Shown one piece after another: positions 33,884 to 43,509 of a DNA stretch of 64,000 nucleotides (positions within the stretch are counted from its first letter, which is position 1; each line of letters opens with the position of its first letter). Source of the DNA: Treponema putidum (lineage in GTDB: Bacteria; Spirochaetota; Spirochaetia; Treponematales; Treponemataceae). The position numbers and the translations under genes are program-made. The DNA lies in assembly GCF_000755145.1 (NCBI RefSeq), contig NZ_CP009228.1, positions 2,651,694-2,715,693 of the forward strand, read 5' to 3'. The notes below the pieces were generated by a model. That model had not been told where the DNA came from and did no database searches. It saw only the letters and a list, made by a program, of their open reading frames with translations.

Positions 33884-36730
33884 ATGAATATTTACCGATT
33901 TTGTGTTAAAAGTAAGAAAGGCTTACACTTCCAAATACCCAAAAATGAGGAGCTTTTAAAGCAGGCCCATATTCTCGGCTTTAAAAACGTTAAAGAAATA
34001 AATACGGAAGCCCTTTATTTTGTGCGCGGAAATCTTTCAAATGAAGAAAAGAAGATATTGGCCGACTTCTTGTTTTGCGATGAGCTTTATGAGTACAGCC
34101 AAACCGAAGGCTTTACAATAGAAGATAAAAAAAATATTTTCCATATTGAAACAGCCTTAAAGCCGGGAGTTACGGACTCATCTTCACGCGAGGCCTTGAG
34201 GGCAGTCAAAGAACTCGGTATTCTCGGCGTTGAAGAAATTACCAGCGGAAAAGCCTACGATATTCAGGGCGAACTGAGCCAAGCCGAAATAGAAAAGATT
34301 GCAAAAAGCCTTTTATGCAATGACGTTATAGAACAGTATAAAATAGGCTTTGTAGAACCTTCATGGACTCACGAACATGACGGAAAAAATGAGCCTAATA
34401 CGAGCGTTGAAATAATAGACATAGCATCCATGAGCGATGATGAACTTTTAGCCCTTTCAAACGAAAGACGGGCTGCTTTGGATATTTATGAGATGAGAGC
34501 TATCAGGGAATATTATAAGGAAGAAAAGCGATCTTGTACCGATGCGGAATTTGAAATGATAGCCCAAACTTGGAGCGAGCACTGCGTTCATAAAACTTTT
34601 AAGGCAAAAATAGACATTGACGGCTCTTCTCTCACTGAGGAGCAAAAAAAGGCCTATCCCGGTCTTTGTGTAAACAGCATAATTAAAACCTATATCAAAA
34701 AGGCCACCGATGACATCAATGCTCCTTGGGTTCTATCTGCCTTTGTGGACAATGCCGGAATTATCGAATTTGACGAAAAATACGAAGTTTCCTTTAAGGC
34801 GGAAACTCATAACCATCCTTCCGCCATTGAGCCCTTCGGAGGAGCCAATACCGGAGTCGGAGGTGTTATCAGAGACGTTATGGGCGTTTCAGCCCGTCCC
34901 TTTGCCGTAACCGATGTCCTTTGCTTCGGCCATCCCGACACTCCGGCAGAAAATGTTCCCAAGGGAACCCTTCATCCTAAACGCATAATCTCAGGCGTTA
35001 TAGAAGGAGTTAAGGACTACGGAAACAAGATGGGCATTCCGACCGTAAACGGAGGCGTTCACTACCACGAGGCCTATGCTTCAAATCCTTTAGTCTACTG
35101 CGGATGTGCAGGTATTGCCCCCAGAGGCAAGCACCGCACAAAGCCCTCGGCCGGAGATCATATTATTTCTTTAGGCGGAAAAACGGGACGGGACGGCCTT
35201 AGAGGAGCTACATTTTCTTCGATGGTAATGGATGCAAGCACCGGTGATGTTGCAGGCTCATCGGTTCAAATTGGAGAACCTATAATTCAAAAAAAGGTAG
35301 CGGAAGTTCTTATAGATGCCCGCGACCAAGGTCTTTATTCTGCAATTACCGACTGCGGAGCGGGAGGTTATTCTTCTGCCGTAGGCGAAATGGCTTCGGC
35401 CCTCGGCTGCGATGTAGACCTCGCAAAAATCCCCGTAAAATATCAGGGCCTTGCCCCATGGGAGCTCTGGCTTTCGGAGGCACAAGAAAGAATGGTTATC
35501 GCCGTTCCCAATGACAAACTCGATGCCTTACAAAAGCTCTGCGATGCCAATGATGTGGAATTGACAAACCTCGGCCGTTTTACAGGAGATGCCGTTTTAA
35601 GGGTACGCTTCGGCGAAAAGGAAATAATAAATCTTTCATGCGGCTTTTTACATTCGGGCCCGCCGCAGAGAAAACTAAAAGCGGCTCCTCCAAAAGATGG
35701 AAAACCTTTTATAAAATATCCGGAATATAAGGAACTCGATCTGAATGAGGCTCTAAAGGCTGTGATAAATCATCATGCCGTAAATTCAAAAGAAGACATA
35801 GTAAGGCTTTACGACCATGAAGTTCAAGGCGGAACAATTCTACGCCCCTATGACGGACCTGAAGGGAATGTGCCTCAGGACGCAGCCGTTATAAAGCCTA
35901 TGGAAACGGAAGGAAAAAAAGCCGTTGCTATCTCAAATGCCTTAAATCCGAGGCAGGGGCTTTTGGATCCTTATGCAGCCGCAGCAAGTGCAATAGACGA
36001 AGCTGTCCGAAACGCCGTTGCAGCCGGAGCAGATCCCGAAAAAACAGCCATCCTCGATAACTTTTGCTTGGGAGATCCCAACCGTCCGGAAACCATGTGG
36101 GCTCTGATAGAGATGGCACGTTCTTGCTATGACACAGCCCTTGTCTTTAAAACTCCCTTTATTTCGGGGAAGGATTCCTTTAATAACGAATACCTAAGCT
36201 CGGAAGGAAAAAGAGTTTCCATTCCGCCGTCACTTTTAATCTCTGCGATGGGAATAGTTCCCGACATCGGAAAGGTTCCGGGCTCGGACTTTAAAAAAGA
36301 AGGTTCGGCTATTTACCTCGTAGGTAAACCTCAATTTTCTTTCGGCGGCTCGGTCTTTGCAGAACTTTTCGGCATTCCTTCAGGAGAAAGCGATGCCGTT
36401 CCTCCCTTTAAAAAAGAAGCGGCTGAGCTTTATAAAAAACTTCACTCCAATATAATGAAGGGCTTGGTGCTTTCATGCCACGACCTAAGCGAAGGAGGCC
36501 TTGCTGCCGCCCTCTACGAAATGTGTTTAAGCGGAATAGGAGCCGAGTTAAAAGAAGACTTCCACACAAGGCTGGGAGCTTCAAAGATTGCAAGCCTCTT
36601 TGGGGAAACCACAGGCTGTCTTCTTGTAGAAATAAAAGAAGAAAACCGTTCAGCCTTTGAAAAGGAAATGGAAGGTGCTTCAATTTACGAGATAGGAAAA
36701 ACCTGCGGAAAGACAGAATTAAAACTTTAA
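33884..36730 (+). CDS. purL: Phosphoribosylformylglycinamidine synthase, PurS-PurL fusion
   Basis: 948 residues. It catalyses step four of purine synthesis (FGAR to FGAM). Residues about 1-85 and 90-155 look like two PurS-type domains, the second clear (FHIETALKPGVTDSSSREAL). The synthase follows: TWSEHCVHKTF, ETHNHPSAIEPFGGANTGVG, DCGAGGYSSAVGEMASALG, SGKDSFNNE and SCHDLSEGGLAAALYEM. There is no C-terminal glutaminase, so a separate PurQ is expected and is not in this window. The size lies between the small type (about 740 aa) and the fully fused type (about 1300 aa). ATG 33884 is chosen for its AAGAGG; an in-frame TTG lies six bases upstream. Confidence 0.92.
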   Translation: MNIYRFCVKSKKGLHFQIPKNEELLKQAHILGFKNVKEINTEALYFVRGNLSNEEKKILADFLFCDELYEYSQTEGFTIEDKKNIFHIETALKPGVTDSSSREALRAVKELGILGVEEITSGKAYDIQGELSQAEIEKIAKSLLCNDVIEQYKIGFVEPSWTHEHDGKNEPNTSVEIIDIASMSDDELLALSNERRAALDIYEMRAIREYYKEEKRSCTDAEFEMIAQTWSEHCVHKTFKAKIDIDGSSLTEEQKKAYPGLCVNSIIKTYIKKATDDINAPWVLSAFVDNAGIIEFDEKYEVSFKAETHNHPSAIEPFGGANTGVGGVIRDVMGVSARPFAVTDVLCFGHPDTPAENVPKGTLHPKRIISGVIEGVKDYGNKMGIPTVNGGVHYHEAYASNPLVYCGCAGIAPRGKHRTKPSAGDHIISLGGKTGRDGLRGATFSSMVMDASTGDVAGSSVQIGEPIIQKKVAEVLIDARDQGLYSAITDCGAGGYSSAVGEMASALGCDVDLAKIPVKYQGLAPWELWLSEAQERMVIAVPNDKLDALQKLCDANDVELTNLGRFTGDAVLRVRFGEKEIINLSCGFLHSGPPQRKLKAAPPKDGKPFIKYPEYKELDLNEALKAVINHHAVNSKEDIVRLYDHEVQGGTILRPYDGPEGNVPQDAAVIKPMETEGKKAVAISNALNPRQGLLDPYAAAASAIDEAVRNAVAAGADPEKTAILDNFCLGDPNRPETMWALIEMARSCYDTALVFKTPFISGKDSFNNEYLSSEGKRVSIPPSLLISAMGIVPDIGKVPGSDFKKEGSAIYLVGKPQFSFGGSVFAELFGIPSGESDAVPPFKKEAAELYKKLHSNIMKGLVLSCHDLSEGGLAAALYEMCLSGIGAELKEDFHTRLGASKIASLFGETTGCLLVEIKEENRSAFEKEMEGASIYEIGKTCGKTELKL

Positions 36731-36756
36731 CGAAGGTACTTTAAGGGCGAGGAAAT

Positions 36757-37314
36757 ATGAGCGGAATCGATTTAGAAAAAATAAAAGTAGAAACTATAGC
36801 CGCTTTAAATGAGCTTCTTGAAGCGGCCTCTTTAAAAGCCGGAGATATACTTGTTCTGGGCTGCAGCACCAGCGAGGTTTCGGGAGGAGTAATCGGTAAG
36901 GCATCAAATGAAGAAGTCGGAAGAACAATAGTCTCCGCCCTGCTTTCAGTCCTTGAACCTAAGGGAATCTTTTTGGCGGTTCAAGGCTGCGAACACATAA
37001 ACCGAGCCCTCGTTATCGAAAAGGAATCTCAAGAAAAATACGGCTTTGAAGAGGTGTCCGTAGTTCCCGCCCTCCACGCAGGAGGAGCCGCTTCCCTCGC
37101 CGCCTACAATCTTTTTAAGTCTCCGGTTATGATAGAACATGTAAGGGCCCATGCCGGCATAGACATAGGAGACACCGAAATCGGAATGCATGTAAAATTT
37201 GTGCAAGTACCCGTAAGGCTTAAAACCAAGTACATAGGCTCGGCGAGGCTCACAGCCCTAAAAAGCCGCCCCAAATTGATCGGCGGTGAAAGGGCCGTGT
37301 ATGAAAAATGTTAG
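36757..37314 (+). CDS. UPF0340 (YwlG/TIGR01440) family protein
   Basis: 185 residues. Family hallmarks are [20 protein letters not shown], then [14 protein letters not shown] and [14 protein letters not shown]. The biochemical function of this family is unknown. It lies 26 bases after purL and overlaps the next gene by 7 bases. Confidence 0.88.
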   Translation: MSGIDLEKIKVETIAALNELLEAASLKAGDILVLGCSTSEVSGGVIGKASNEEVGRTIVSALLSVLEPKGIFLAVQGCEHINRALVIEKESQEKYGFEEVSVVPALHAGGAASLAAYNLFKSPVMIEHVRAHAGIDIGDTEIGMHVKFVQVPVRLKTKYIGSARLTALKSRPKLIGGERAVYEKC

Positions 37315-38174
37315 AACATCTCGATAAAAAAGATTTTGATAAATATTCTGACTTTGCTTATTCTCTGGCCTTGGATCAAAAAATTTCTTCATACCCAACT
37401 TACACCGATGGGATAAAAACAAAAAAAGATTTTATCTTACATGCAAAACGCGGAATAAACGATAAGACTCATCAAATCTTACTTTTTAAATATGAAAAAG
37501 AAATTGCCGGCTGGATTCATTATTATGTTTTAGAAAACGATAAACTCATAGCCTTTGAAGCTTTTAATATTCAACATCATTTTGAAATTGCTTTTGATGA
37601 GTTTATAAAGTATATAATTCCGAAATATAAGGGGTATAAGATTCATTTCGGATTTCCTGAAATAAATTATTCAGCAATATCTTATTTAAAAAAATGCGAA
37701 TTTAATTGTATCGAAAAAAGCTATGTAAATATTTTAAAGCTTAAAGACTATATAACAAAAGAAGAAGATAAAAATATTGTTCCTGTAAGCAAAGATAATT
37801 TTAATGAGTTTAAAAAACTTCATGATAATTATGATAATATGTACTGGAATTCTGAAAGGTTATATGATGCAATTATAAATCCAAATGAAAAACACAGGTG
37901 GTATATTTATCTTTATTATCAAAATCAAAAACTTACCGGAAATATTTATTTTATCTGCATAAATGATTTTATGGAAATATTCGGCATAGATTATGTAGAT
38001 AAAAAATTTAATCCGGTTATTTTTAAAAACTTAACAATCAAAGCATTAAACAAAGCAAAAGAAATAAAGATTTCACACTTATATTTTTTTGCCGATAAAA
38101 ATGAGCATTGTATTTTACAGGATTTAGGCTTTACTCATATCGGCAATTATGAATTATATGAAAAAGTATTATAG
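37308..38174 (+). CDS. Putative tandem GNAT-type acetyltransferase
   Basis: 288 residues in two halves of similar design. Each has an acceptor-type N-part and a strand-helix C-part ending in a loop such as [19 protein letters not shown] or [20 protein letters not shown], as in GNAT N-acetyltransferases near the acetyl-CoA site. The canonical R/Q-x-x-G-x-G/A is not obvious, so activity is uncertain. AT-rich codon use contrasts with purL upstream. Confidence 0.6.
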   Translation: MLEHLDKKDFDKYSDFAYSLALDQKISSYPTYTDGIKTKKDFILHAKRGINDKTHQILLFKYEKEIAGWIHYYVLENDKLIAFEAFNIQHHFEIAFDEFIKYIIPKYKGYKIHFGFPEINYSAISYLKKCEFNCIEKSYVNILKLKDYITKEEDKNIVPVSKDNFNEFKKLHDNYDNMYWNSERLYDAIINPNEKHRWYIYLYYQNQKLTGNIYFICINDFMEIFGIDYVDKKFNPVIFKNLTIKALNKAKEIKISHLYFFADKNEHCILQDLGFTHIGNYELYEKVL

Positions 38175-38207
38175 GCAGAGCTGACAAATAAACGACCTAT
38201 ACAAAAT

Positions 38208-39815
38208 TTACCAAGATTCAACCCGCCAGTCTGCAATAGTCCTTTTTTCTTCATCAAAACTTGAACCGATTGCTATAATTTTTTTACCGCTTCCGGAATA
38301 CTTGTCTTTGTAGCCTTTCTCTTTGATTTGTTTTACGGCATCTTCTGCCGTTTCGTTTGAAGTAAGTTTAAATTCAAATATATAAACCTTATCTTTAAAT
38401 TCAACAATGCAGTCAGCCCTTCCCGTTGCACAATGAACTTCCGTATGCACAAACTGATTTATCAATGCGAACACAAGATAAACCGCAGTCTGATAGTTTT
38501 GTTCACGCAAGGCTAAATCTTTTTCGGTTAAGTTGTCGTAGGGTATTCCTGAAATTATCCCCTTCATCTTTTGCATAAAGCCGTCTACATCTCCGGCTTC
38601 TATCTGCTCGTAGAATTCCCAAATCGAAACTCCCGTTTTATCGGTTCTTATAGAAGTATAAGCCGGAAGCAAGTTATCCAAAAAGCCGTAACGCACTTCA
38701 TCATTCGGAAAGCCCAAGCGGTAAAGCCTCGAAAAATCGTTATAATCTTTAATCGTTAAATACCCCGATTGAAAAAGAATAGGCAAGGGATTTATTGCAT
38801 CTGCTCGGTAGGTTTCCATGCCGGACTCGTTCATCTTTACGTTTCCGTCAAGGTCGGGGATATTGTAATAAGCTTTCTTTAAGTATTCTACCAAAAATGT
38901 CGGCGTGCCGGTTGCAAACCAATAGCTTGAAAATTCTCGGGAAGCAAAAACATTTAAAAGACTGAAAGGATTATACATAGCCTTTCCCTTTCTGGCAAAA
39001 AGGTAGCCGTCATATCTTTGCTTTAACTTTGCAAGAGCTTCCTCATAAGTCAAGCTATTATTTTCTGCGAGGGCTGCAATCTCAGGCTTAAAATCGGTTT
39101 CAAGCTCTTCTTGCGAGATACCGCAGATAACCGAATAATCCGACAATAGGCTTAAATCACGTAAGTTGTTTAAATCGCTGAAGATACTCACCTTACTGAA
39201 TTTTGTAACCCCCGTTAAAAAGGCGAAGCGGAGGTATTGGTCTGCACTTTTAATAACTCCAAAAAAGCCTTTGAGGATTGTGCGGTAGGTTTCGTTTAAG
39301 GCTTCATCCTTCCACATAGTTTGAAGGAGAGGCTTATCGTACTCATCGATAAGAACGACAGCCTGCCTGCCGGTTTTTTCATAAGAGCGGTTTATCACTC
39401 CGAAAAAGCGTTCGGTAAGAGTATTTTCGGAATCCTTACTGCCGTAAAGTTCTTCCCACCTGCAAAGATGATTATTTAAAAGGCTTTCCAAGTCTTCTCT
39501 TGTTTCGTATTTTGAAAGGTTAAAATCCAAATAGAGTACCGGATATTCCTGCCAGATTTCGCGCTTTCCTTTTTCAGCTTCTTCAAGTTTTTCAATAGCC
39601 AAACCTTTAAAAAGTTCTTTTTGCCCTAGGAAGTAGGCTTTTAGTGTAGAAAGCAAAAGGCTTTTCCCGAAGCGGCGCGGACGGCTTAAAAAGTGGACAC
39701 GGCTTTCATTTACTAATTTACAAATAAGCTCTGTCTTATCTACATAGACAAAATTTTCTTTTCGTATAACTTCAAAACTTTGAACGCCTATGGGCATTTT
39801 TCTAATTGTACTCAT
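38208..39815 (-). CDS. AAA-ATPase-like/PD-(D/E)XK nuclease-like protein
   Basis: About 535 residues. The N-terminal AAA-ATPase-like domain starts KMPIGVQSFEVIRKENFVYV with a loop SRPRRFGKSLLLSTL as Walker A, and VVLIDEYDKPLL as Walker B. The C-terminal domain of DUF1703 type ends with a PD-(D/E)XK-like core (CIVEFKDKVYIFEFKL). The family is abundant in Treponema and Bacteroidetes and of unknown role, possibly mobile or defence linked. The start is moved to 39815 because a TATAAT at 39822-39827 abuts the upstream ATG. Confidence 0.85.
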   Translation of the reverse strand: MSTIRKMPIGVQSFEVIRKENFVYVDKTELICKLVNESRVHFLSRPRRFGKSLLLSTLKAYFLGQKELFKGLAIEKLEEAEKGKREIWQEYPVLYLDFNLSKYETREDLESLLNNHLCRWEELYGSKDSENTLTERFFGVINRSYEKTGRQAVVLIDEYDKPLLQTMWKDEALNETYRTILKGFFGVIKSADQYLRFAFLTGVTKFSKVSIFSDLNNLRDLSLLSDYSVICGISQEELETDFKPEIAALAENNSLTYEEALAKLKQRYDGYLFARKGKAMYNPFSLLNVFASREFSSYWFATGTPTFLVEYLKKAYYNIPDLDGNVKMNESGMETYRADAINPLPILFQSGYLTIKDYNDFSRLYRLGFPNDEVRYGFLDNLLPAYTSIRTDKTGVSIWEFYEQIEAGDVDGFMQKMKGIISGIPYDNLTEKDLALREQNYQTAVYLVFALINQFVHTEVHCATGRADCIVEFKDKVYIFEFKLTSNETAEDAVKQIKEKGYKDKYSGSGKKIIAIGSSFDEEKRTIADWRVESW

Positions 39816-39821
39816 GCTCAT

Positions 39822-39827
39822 ATTATA
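39822..39827 (-). promoter_or_regulatory. -10 box directly at the start of the AAA-ATPase gene
   Basis: A perfect TATAAT on the minus strand ends next to ATG 39821; transcription would start near ATG 39815. The -35 (TTGCAG, 17 bases upstream) is weak. Confidence 0.5.
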
Positions 39828-39870
39828 TCAAAAAAATATAAAATCTGCAATCAAAAGCTGCGGAGAAAAT

Positions 39871-41352
39871 CTATGTTAAGCCTTTTTTACTTGAATAAGA
39901 AAGTCCTTCTTCCGCATATTTTTTTAGTTGGCTTGCGGCAAGTTTTGGGTTTGTGATAACCGAAGGACCGCCTATACAACCGCCTTCACATGACATAACT
40001 TCTACAAGGTTGGGCGTGGACGAATCATGAGGGATCTCTCCGCTTTGAATTTTACCATAAGAGGCAAGCTGCTTCATTCCTTCCTTATTAAGGCCGTTTA
40101 TAAGCACGGGGCGAAGGTTTTCAGGTTTTTTAAGGCGTACTCTTACAGCCTCGGCAACTCCGCCTGAGGCAGCAAATCCCCTTCCCGAAGAGGTAGGCGT
40201 AATTTTTCCGGGCAAGGCATCTTCCTTAGAAATATCTATTTCTTTGGCAGTAAGCAAGGCTCCCAATTCTTCTATAGACAAAACATAGTCTACAAACTCG
40301 TCTTCCAAGCCCTCCCTCCTCTTTGCAAGACATGGGCCTATAAATACGGTAACACAGCCAGGGTCTTCTTTTTTTGCCAACTCAGCCGTATAGTGCATCG
40401 GGCTTCTTGTATCCGAAATACAGGGAACAAGTGCCGGAACATGTTTTTTTACTGCCCTGACATAGGCAGGACAGCAGGATGTAGTCATTAAGATATGGCC
40501 GTGTTCCATTCTCTCTTCAAACTCGGAAGCTTCACGGTCAGCTGTTATGTCCGCACCTATAGCTACCTCCCAGACCTTATCGAAGCCGGCTTTTTTTAAG
40601 GCAGACTCAAGCTGTCCCGAAACAGCCTTAAACTGGGCTGCAACCGCAGGAGCATAGAGGGCAGAAACCTTTTTTCCGCTCATTAAATGCTTTATTACAT
40701 CCACAATCTGTCCCTTATCCATCATGGCTCCGAAAGGACATTCCCTCATGCAGTTTCCGCAAAAGATACATTTATGGTAATCGATTCTTTCTTTACCGTT
40801 TTCGTCTTTTGAGATAGCGCCCACCGGACAGGACTCTTCACACGGAACGGGAATTTTTATAACGGCATGGTAGGGGCAGTTTTTTAAACAGATACCGCAG
40901 TTTATACATTTTTCTTCATCAATACGGGCTCTTCCTCCCGAAATCGCTATAGCGGTTTTAGGGCAGTTCATCATGCAGGGACGGGCAACACAGGCTTGAC
41001 AAGCATTTGTAATCATATATTTACTTTTTACGCAGGCATTACAGGCCTCATCCAAAACGGTGAGCATTGGCCATGTCGGTTTTTTTCTTTCTAAAGCTTC
41101 TTTTGCAAATTGAGCCAAGGTCTTTTCTTCATCATAATTTTCCAAAGAACAGCCGAGCCTTGCAATTACCCTATGCCTCATTATTTCTCTATCATGAAAA
41201 ATACAGCATCTTATAGGTGTACTGTTTCGCGGCACCATTTCCCTCGGAATATAGTGAACTCCTTCTTCAAGCTTGCCTTCAAGCTGGAGCTTGGCAATGC
41301 GTACAAGAATTTCTCTTTTAATATTAGATGTGTTATTATTTATGTTAAGCAT
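39871..41352 (-). CDS. [FeFe]-hydrogenase-like protein, group B type
   Basis: 493 residues. After an N-terminal domain with several cysteines there are 4Fe-4S motifs (CINCGICLKNCP, CIFCGNCMRECP), then an H-cluster domain with TSCCPAY (motif L1), FIGPCLAKRREG (L2) and EVMSCEGGCIGGPS (L3). These variants fit group B hydrogenases rather than the M3 type. The substrate pair is probably H2/ferredoxin, with a possible sensory or low-potential role. HydE, HydF and HydG maturases are not in the window. AGGAG precedes the ATG. Confidence 0.88.
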   Translation of the reverse strand: MLNINNNTSNIKREILVRIAKLQLEGKLEEGVHYIPREMVPRNSTPIRCCIFHDREIMRHRVIARLGCSLENYDEEKTLAQFAKEALERKKPTWPMLTVLDEACNACVKSKYMITNACQACVARPCMMNCPKTAIAISGGRARIDEEKCINCGICLKNCPYHAVIKIPVPCEESCPVGAISKDENGKERIDYHKCIFCGNCMRECPFGAMMDKGQIVDVIKHLMSGKKVSALYAPAVAAQFKAVSGQLESALKKAGFDKVWEVAIGADITADREASEFEERMEHGHILMTTSCCPAYVRAVKKHVPALVPCISDTRSPMHYTAELAKKEDPGCVTVFIGPCLAKRREGLEDEFVDYVLSIEELGALLTAKEIDISKEDALPGKITPTSSGRGFAASGGVAEAVRVRLKKPENLRPVLINGLNKEGMKQLASYGKIQSGEIPHDSSTPNLVEVMSCEGGCIGGPSVITNPKLAASQLKKYAEEGLSYSSKKGLT

Positions 41353-41380
41353 ACTCTCTCCTAAAAAACGGCAGATTAAA

Positions 41381-41409
41381 TATATATAAAAAAATATTTA
41401 TGTAGTCAA
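41381..41409 (-). promoter_or_regulatory. Putative promoter of the hydrogenase gene
   Basis: TTGACT (41404-41409), 17-base spacer, TATATA (41381-41386), leader about 25 bases. Confidence 0.5.
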
Positions 41410-41512
41410 GAGGCAGGAATAGGGCAAACTAAATTTAAAAACTGATGTTTTTGAAGGCTCCCCATTATAAAATAAACGGGAATTTTGTGAATTTGAAAAA
41501 TCATTAGTAGTA

Positions 41513-41541
41513 TTGACAAAATATAAAAATACAGTTAGTAT
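41513..41541 (+). promoter_or_regulatory. Promoter of the peptide ABC transporter operon
   Basis: TTGACA (41513-41518), 17-base spacer, TAGTAT (41536-41541). It shows that the open frame upstream of ATG 41615 is not coding. The leader is about 66 bases. Confidence 0.7.
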
Positions 41542-41614
41542 AAACAAAAGTAAGTTTCAAAATAAAAATTTTATAAACTTAGCACTTTTTAATATTTTTT
41601 ATAGAAGGCAAAAT

Positions 41615-42567
41615 ATGAAATTTAAATATGTAATTAAAAGATTACTCATAGCCGTCCCCACTTTTTTGGGCATAACTTTCTTTACATATTTAATTCTTTC
41701 TATGGCTGGAAGTCCGCTTGATGCATACTTAGCTGATCCAAGAATAACGGTAATGGAGCTTGAAAGAAAAAGAAATTCTCTTGGGCTGGATCAATCTATA
41801 TTCATTCAATACTTTATATGGTTAAAAAATTTTTTAATATGGATCTCGGATTTTCGTTTCAATCACAAAGACCCGTAACACAAATGATTTTTGAAAGAAT
41901 GGGTATTACAGCTTTATTGGCTGGATCTTCACTGCTTCTCTCCTTATTGATTTCAATTCCGTTAGGAATATTCTCTGCATCTAAACCTAATAGTTTTAGA
42001 GACCACGCCAGCAGCGCATTTTCATTTATTCTAGTAGCTACACCTAATTTTTTTATGGGGCTAATATTAATATATTTTTGTGCAATTAAATTAAGACTTC
42101 TTCCATCAGGAGGCTTGTTTGATGCAAGCGGAAAGAAAACTGCTCTTATGCTATTAAAACACATGATTTTACCAACTTTGGTTCTATCATTTCAACAAAT
42201 AGGCAGCTGGATGCGTTACATGAGGGGCAGTATGCTTGAAGTATTGCAAGAAGATTATATCACTACAGCAAGAGCAAAAGGCCTAAAAAGAAATCAAGTT
42301 TATTATACACATGCGCTTAAAAATTCACTTATACCTATTATAACTGTAGTAGGTATGTCAATTCCTTCATTGGTTGGAGGTGCAGTGGTTACAGAACAAG
42401 TGTTTGGATGGCCGGGAATAGGAACTTTAATGGTTCAAGCCATTAATGCTAAAGATTACCCTGTAATTATGGGTATTACAGTAAATATATCTATTGCCGT
42501 ATTAATTGCGAATTTAATAACAGATCTGGCTTATGGATTAGTTGATCCTAGAATTTCATATAAGTAG
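41615..42567 (+). CDS. dppB: DppB/OppB-type peptide permease, frame change at UUUUUUA
   Basis: The first frame (MKFKYVIKRLLIAVPTFLG...) ends at 41878. The second (41818-42567) continues the protein exactly: YFIWLKNF / NMDLGFSFQSQRPVTQM. The join falls at T6-A (41830-41836), which in the first frame reads U UUU UUA, the same heptamer as the HIV-1 gag-pol site; a -1 shift there gives the expected permease of about 317 residues. The EAA loop region (ITTARAKGLKRNQVYYTHAL) and membrane segments are intact. No strong downstream stem or upstream stimulator is evident, so a one-base T loss in the sequence is equally possible. Confidence 0.8.
41830..41836 (+). promoter_or_regulatory. Possible -1 slippery heptamer in dppB
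   Basis: TTTTTTA in the X XXY YYZ register of the upstream frame, preceded by six A. Shift at this point links the two halves of the permease. Confidence 0.4.
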
Positions 42568-42576
42568 GCGTACATT

Positions 42577-43493
42577 ATGGAAAACAATATAACAGAAGAC
42601 AAAACATATTTTTCAGAAAATATATCTGAAGAAAAAAAGAACACTTATTTTAATGAAGTTATGGAAAAATTATTAAATAATAAATTAGCAATGGCCGGTT
42701 TAATATTTTTTTACTTCTATCTCTTTTAGTAATTATTTTACCTTTTATTTTAAAATTAGATCCATACACATCAGATCCGGCTGCATTTAATTCTGCGCCG
42801 ACAAGTTCACATATCCTTGGTACTGATGCCATAGGAAGAGATTTATTTGCAAGATTAATATATGGAGGCCGTACATCACTTATGGTCGGAGTTGTATCGA
42901 CATTAATATCTCTTAGCATAGGAGTTCCTTTAGGATTAATTGCAGGCTACTATAAAAAAATCTGGGAAGTATTTATCATGAGATTGGGAGATATATTTTT
43001 ATCCTTTCCTTCAATAATTTTAATTTTAGTATTAGTATCTGTAATAGGTCCGTCAATATGGTCTGTTACCATTGTATTAGGAGTTTTGCAGTGGACAGTA
43101 TTTGCCCGATTAATATATGCAAATGTGCTTAGTATAAAGGAAAAGGAGTATATTGAAGCGGCAAGATCAATAGGCACTTCAAATTTTTCAATTATTTTAA
43201 AATATATTTTACCAAATGCTTTTCCTCCAATTTTAATAACAGTTACATTTAATGTTGCAAGAGCAATTTTAAGTGAATCAGCCTTGAGTTTTCTTGGGAT
43301 GGGTGTTCAGCCGCCAAAAGCAAGTTGGGGTAATATGCTATATGATGCTCAATCTATTACTGTCTTATCAAGATATTATTGGGTATGGCTTCCTCCTGGA
43401 TTATGCATTGTACTTACAGTACTAAGTATCAATTTCTTTGGAGATGGAATTAGGGACGCTTTGGATCCGCGTTTAAAGATCCAAGTAAAATAA
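42577..43493 (+). pseudogene. dppC: DppC/OppC-type peptide permease, frame broken at T7
   Basis: From ATG 42577 the frame gives MENNITEDKTYFSENISEEK... and stops at 42727-42729. One more T in the run at 42706-42712 would read on as LIFFLLLSLLVIILPFILKL, then DPYTSDP and HILGTDAIGRDLFARL, the normal DppC sequence, to 43493 (about 305 residues). The EAA loop (EAARSIGTSNFSIILKYILP) and the C-terminal ALDPRLK are intact. The slip register here is not a good heptamer for translation. Error or mutation is the simplest reading. Confidence 0.8.
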
Positions 43494-43509
43494 AAAGGAA
43501 GGTTTCAAA

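Noticed and set aside
38208..39815. Transposase or IS remnant
   Set aside because: The motifs are those of the AAA-ATPase/nuclease family; there are no terminal inverted repeats or target duplications.
41513..41614. Upstream extension of dppB from a TTG codon
   Set aside because: The segment contains the -35 and -10 boxes of the operon; the conserved protein begins at 41615.
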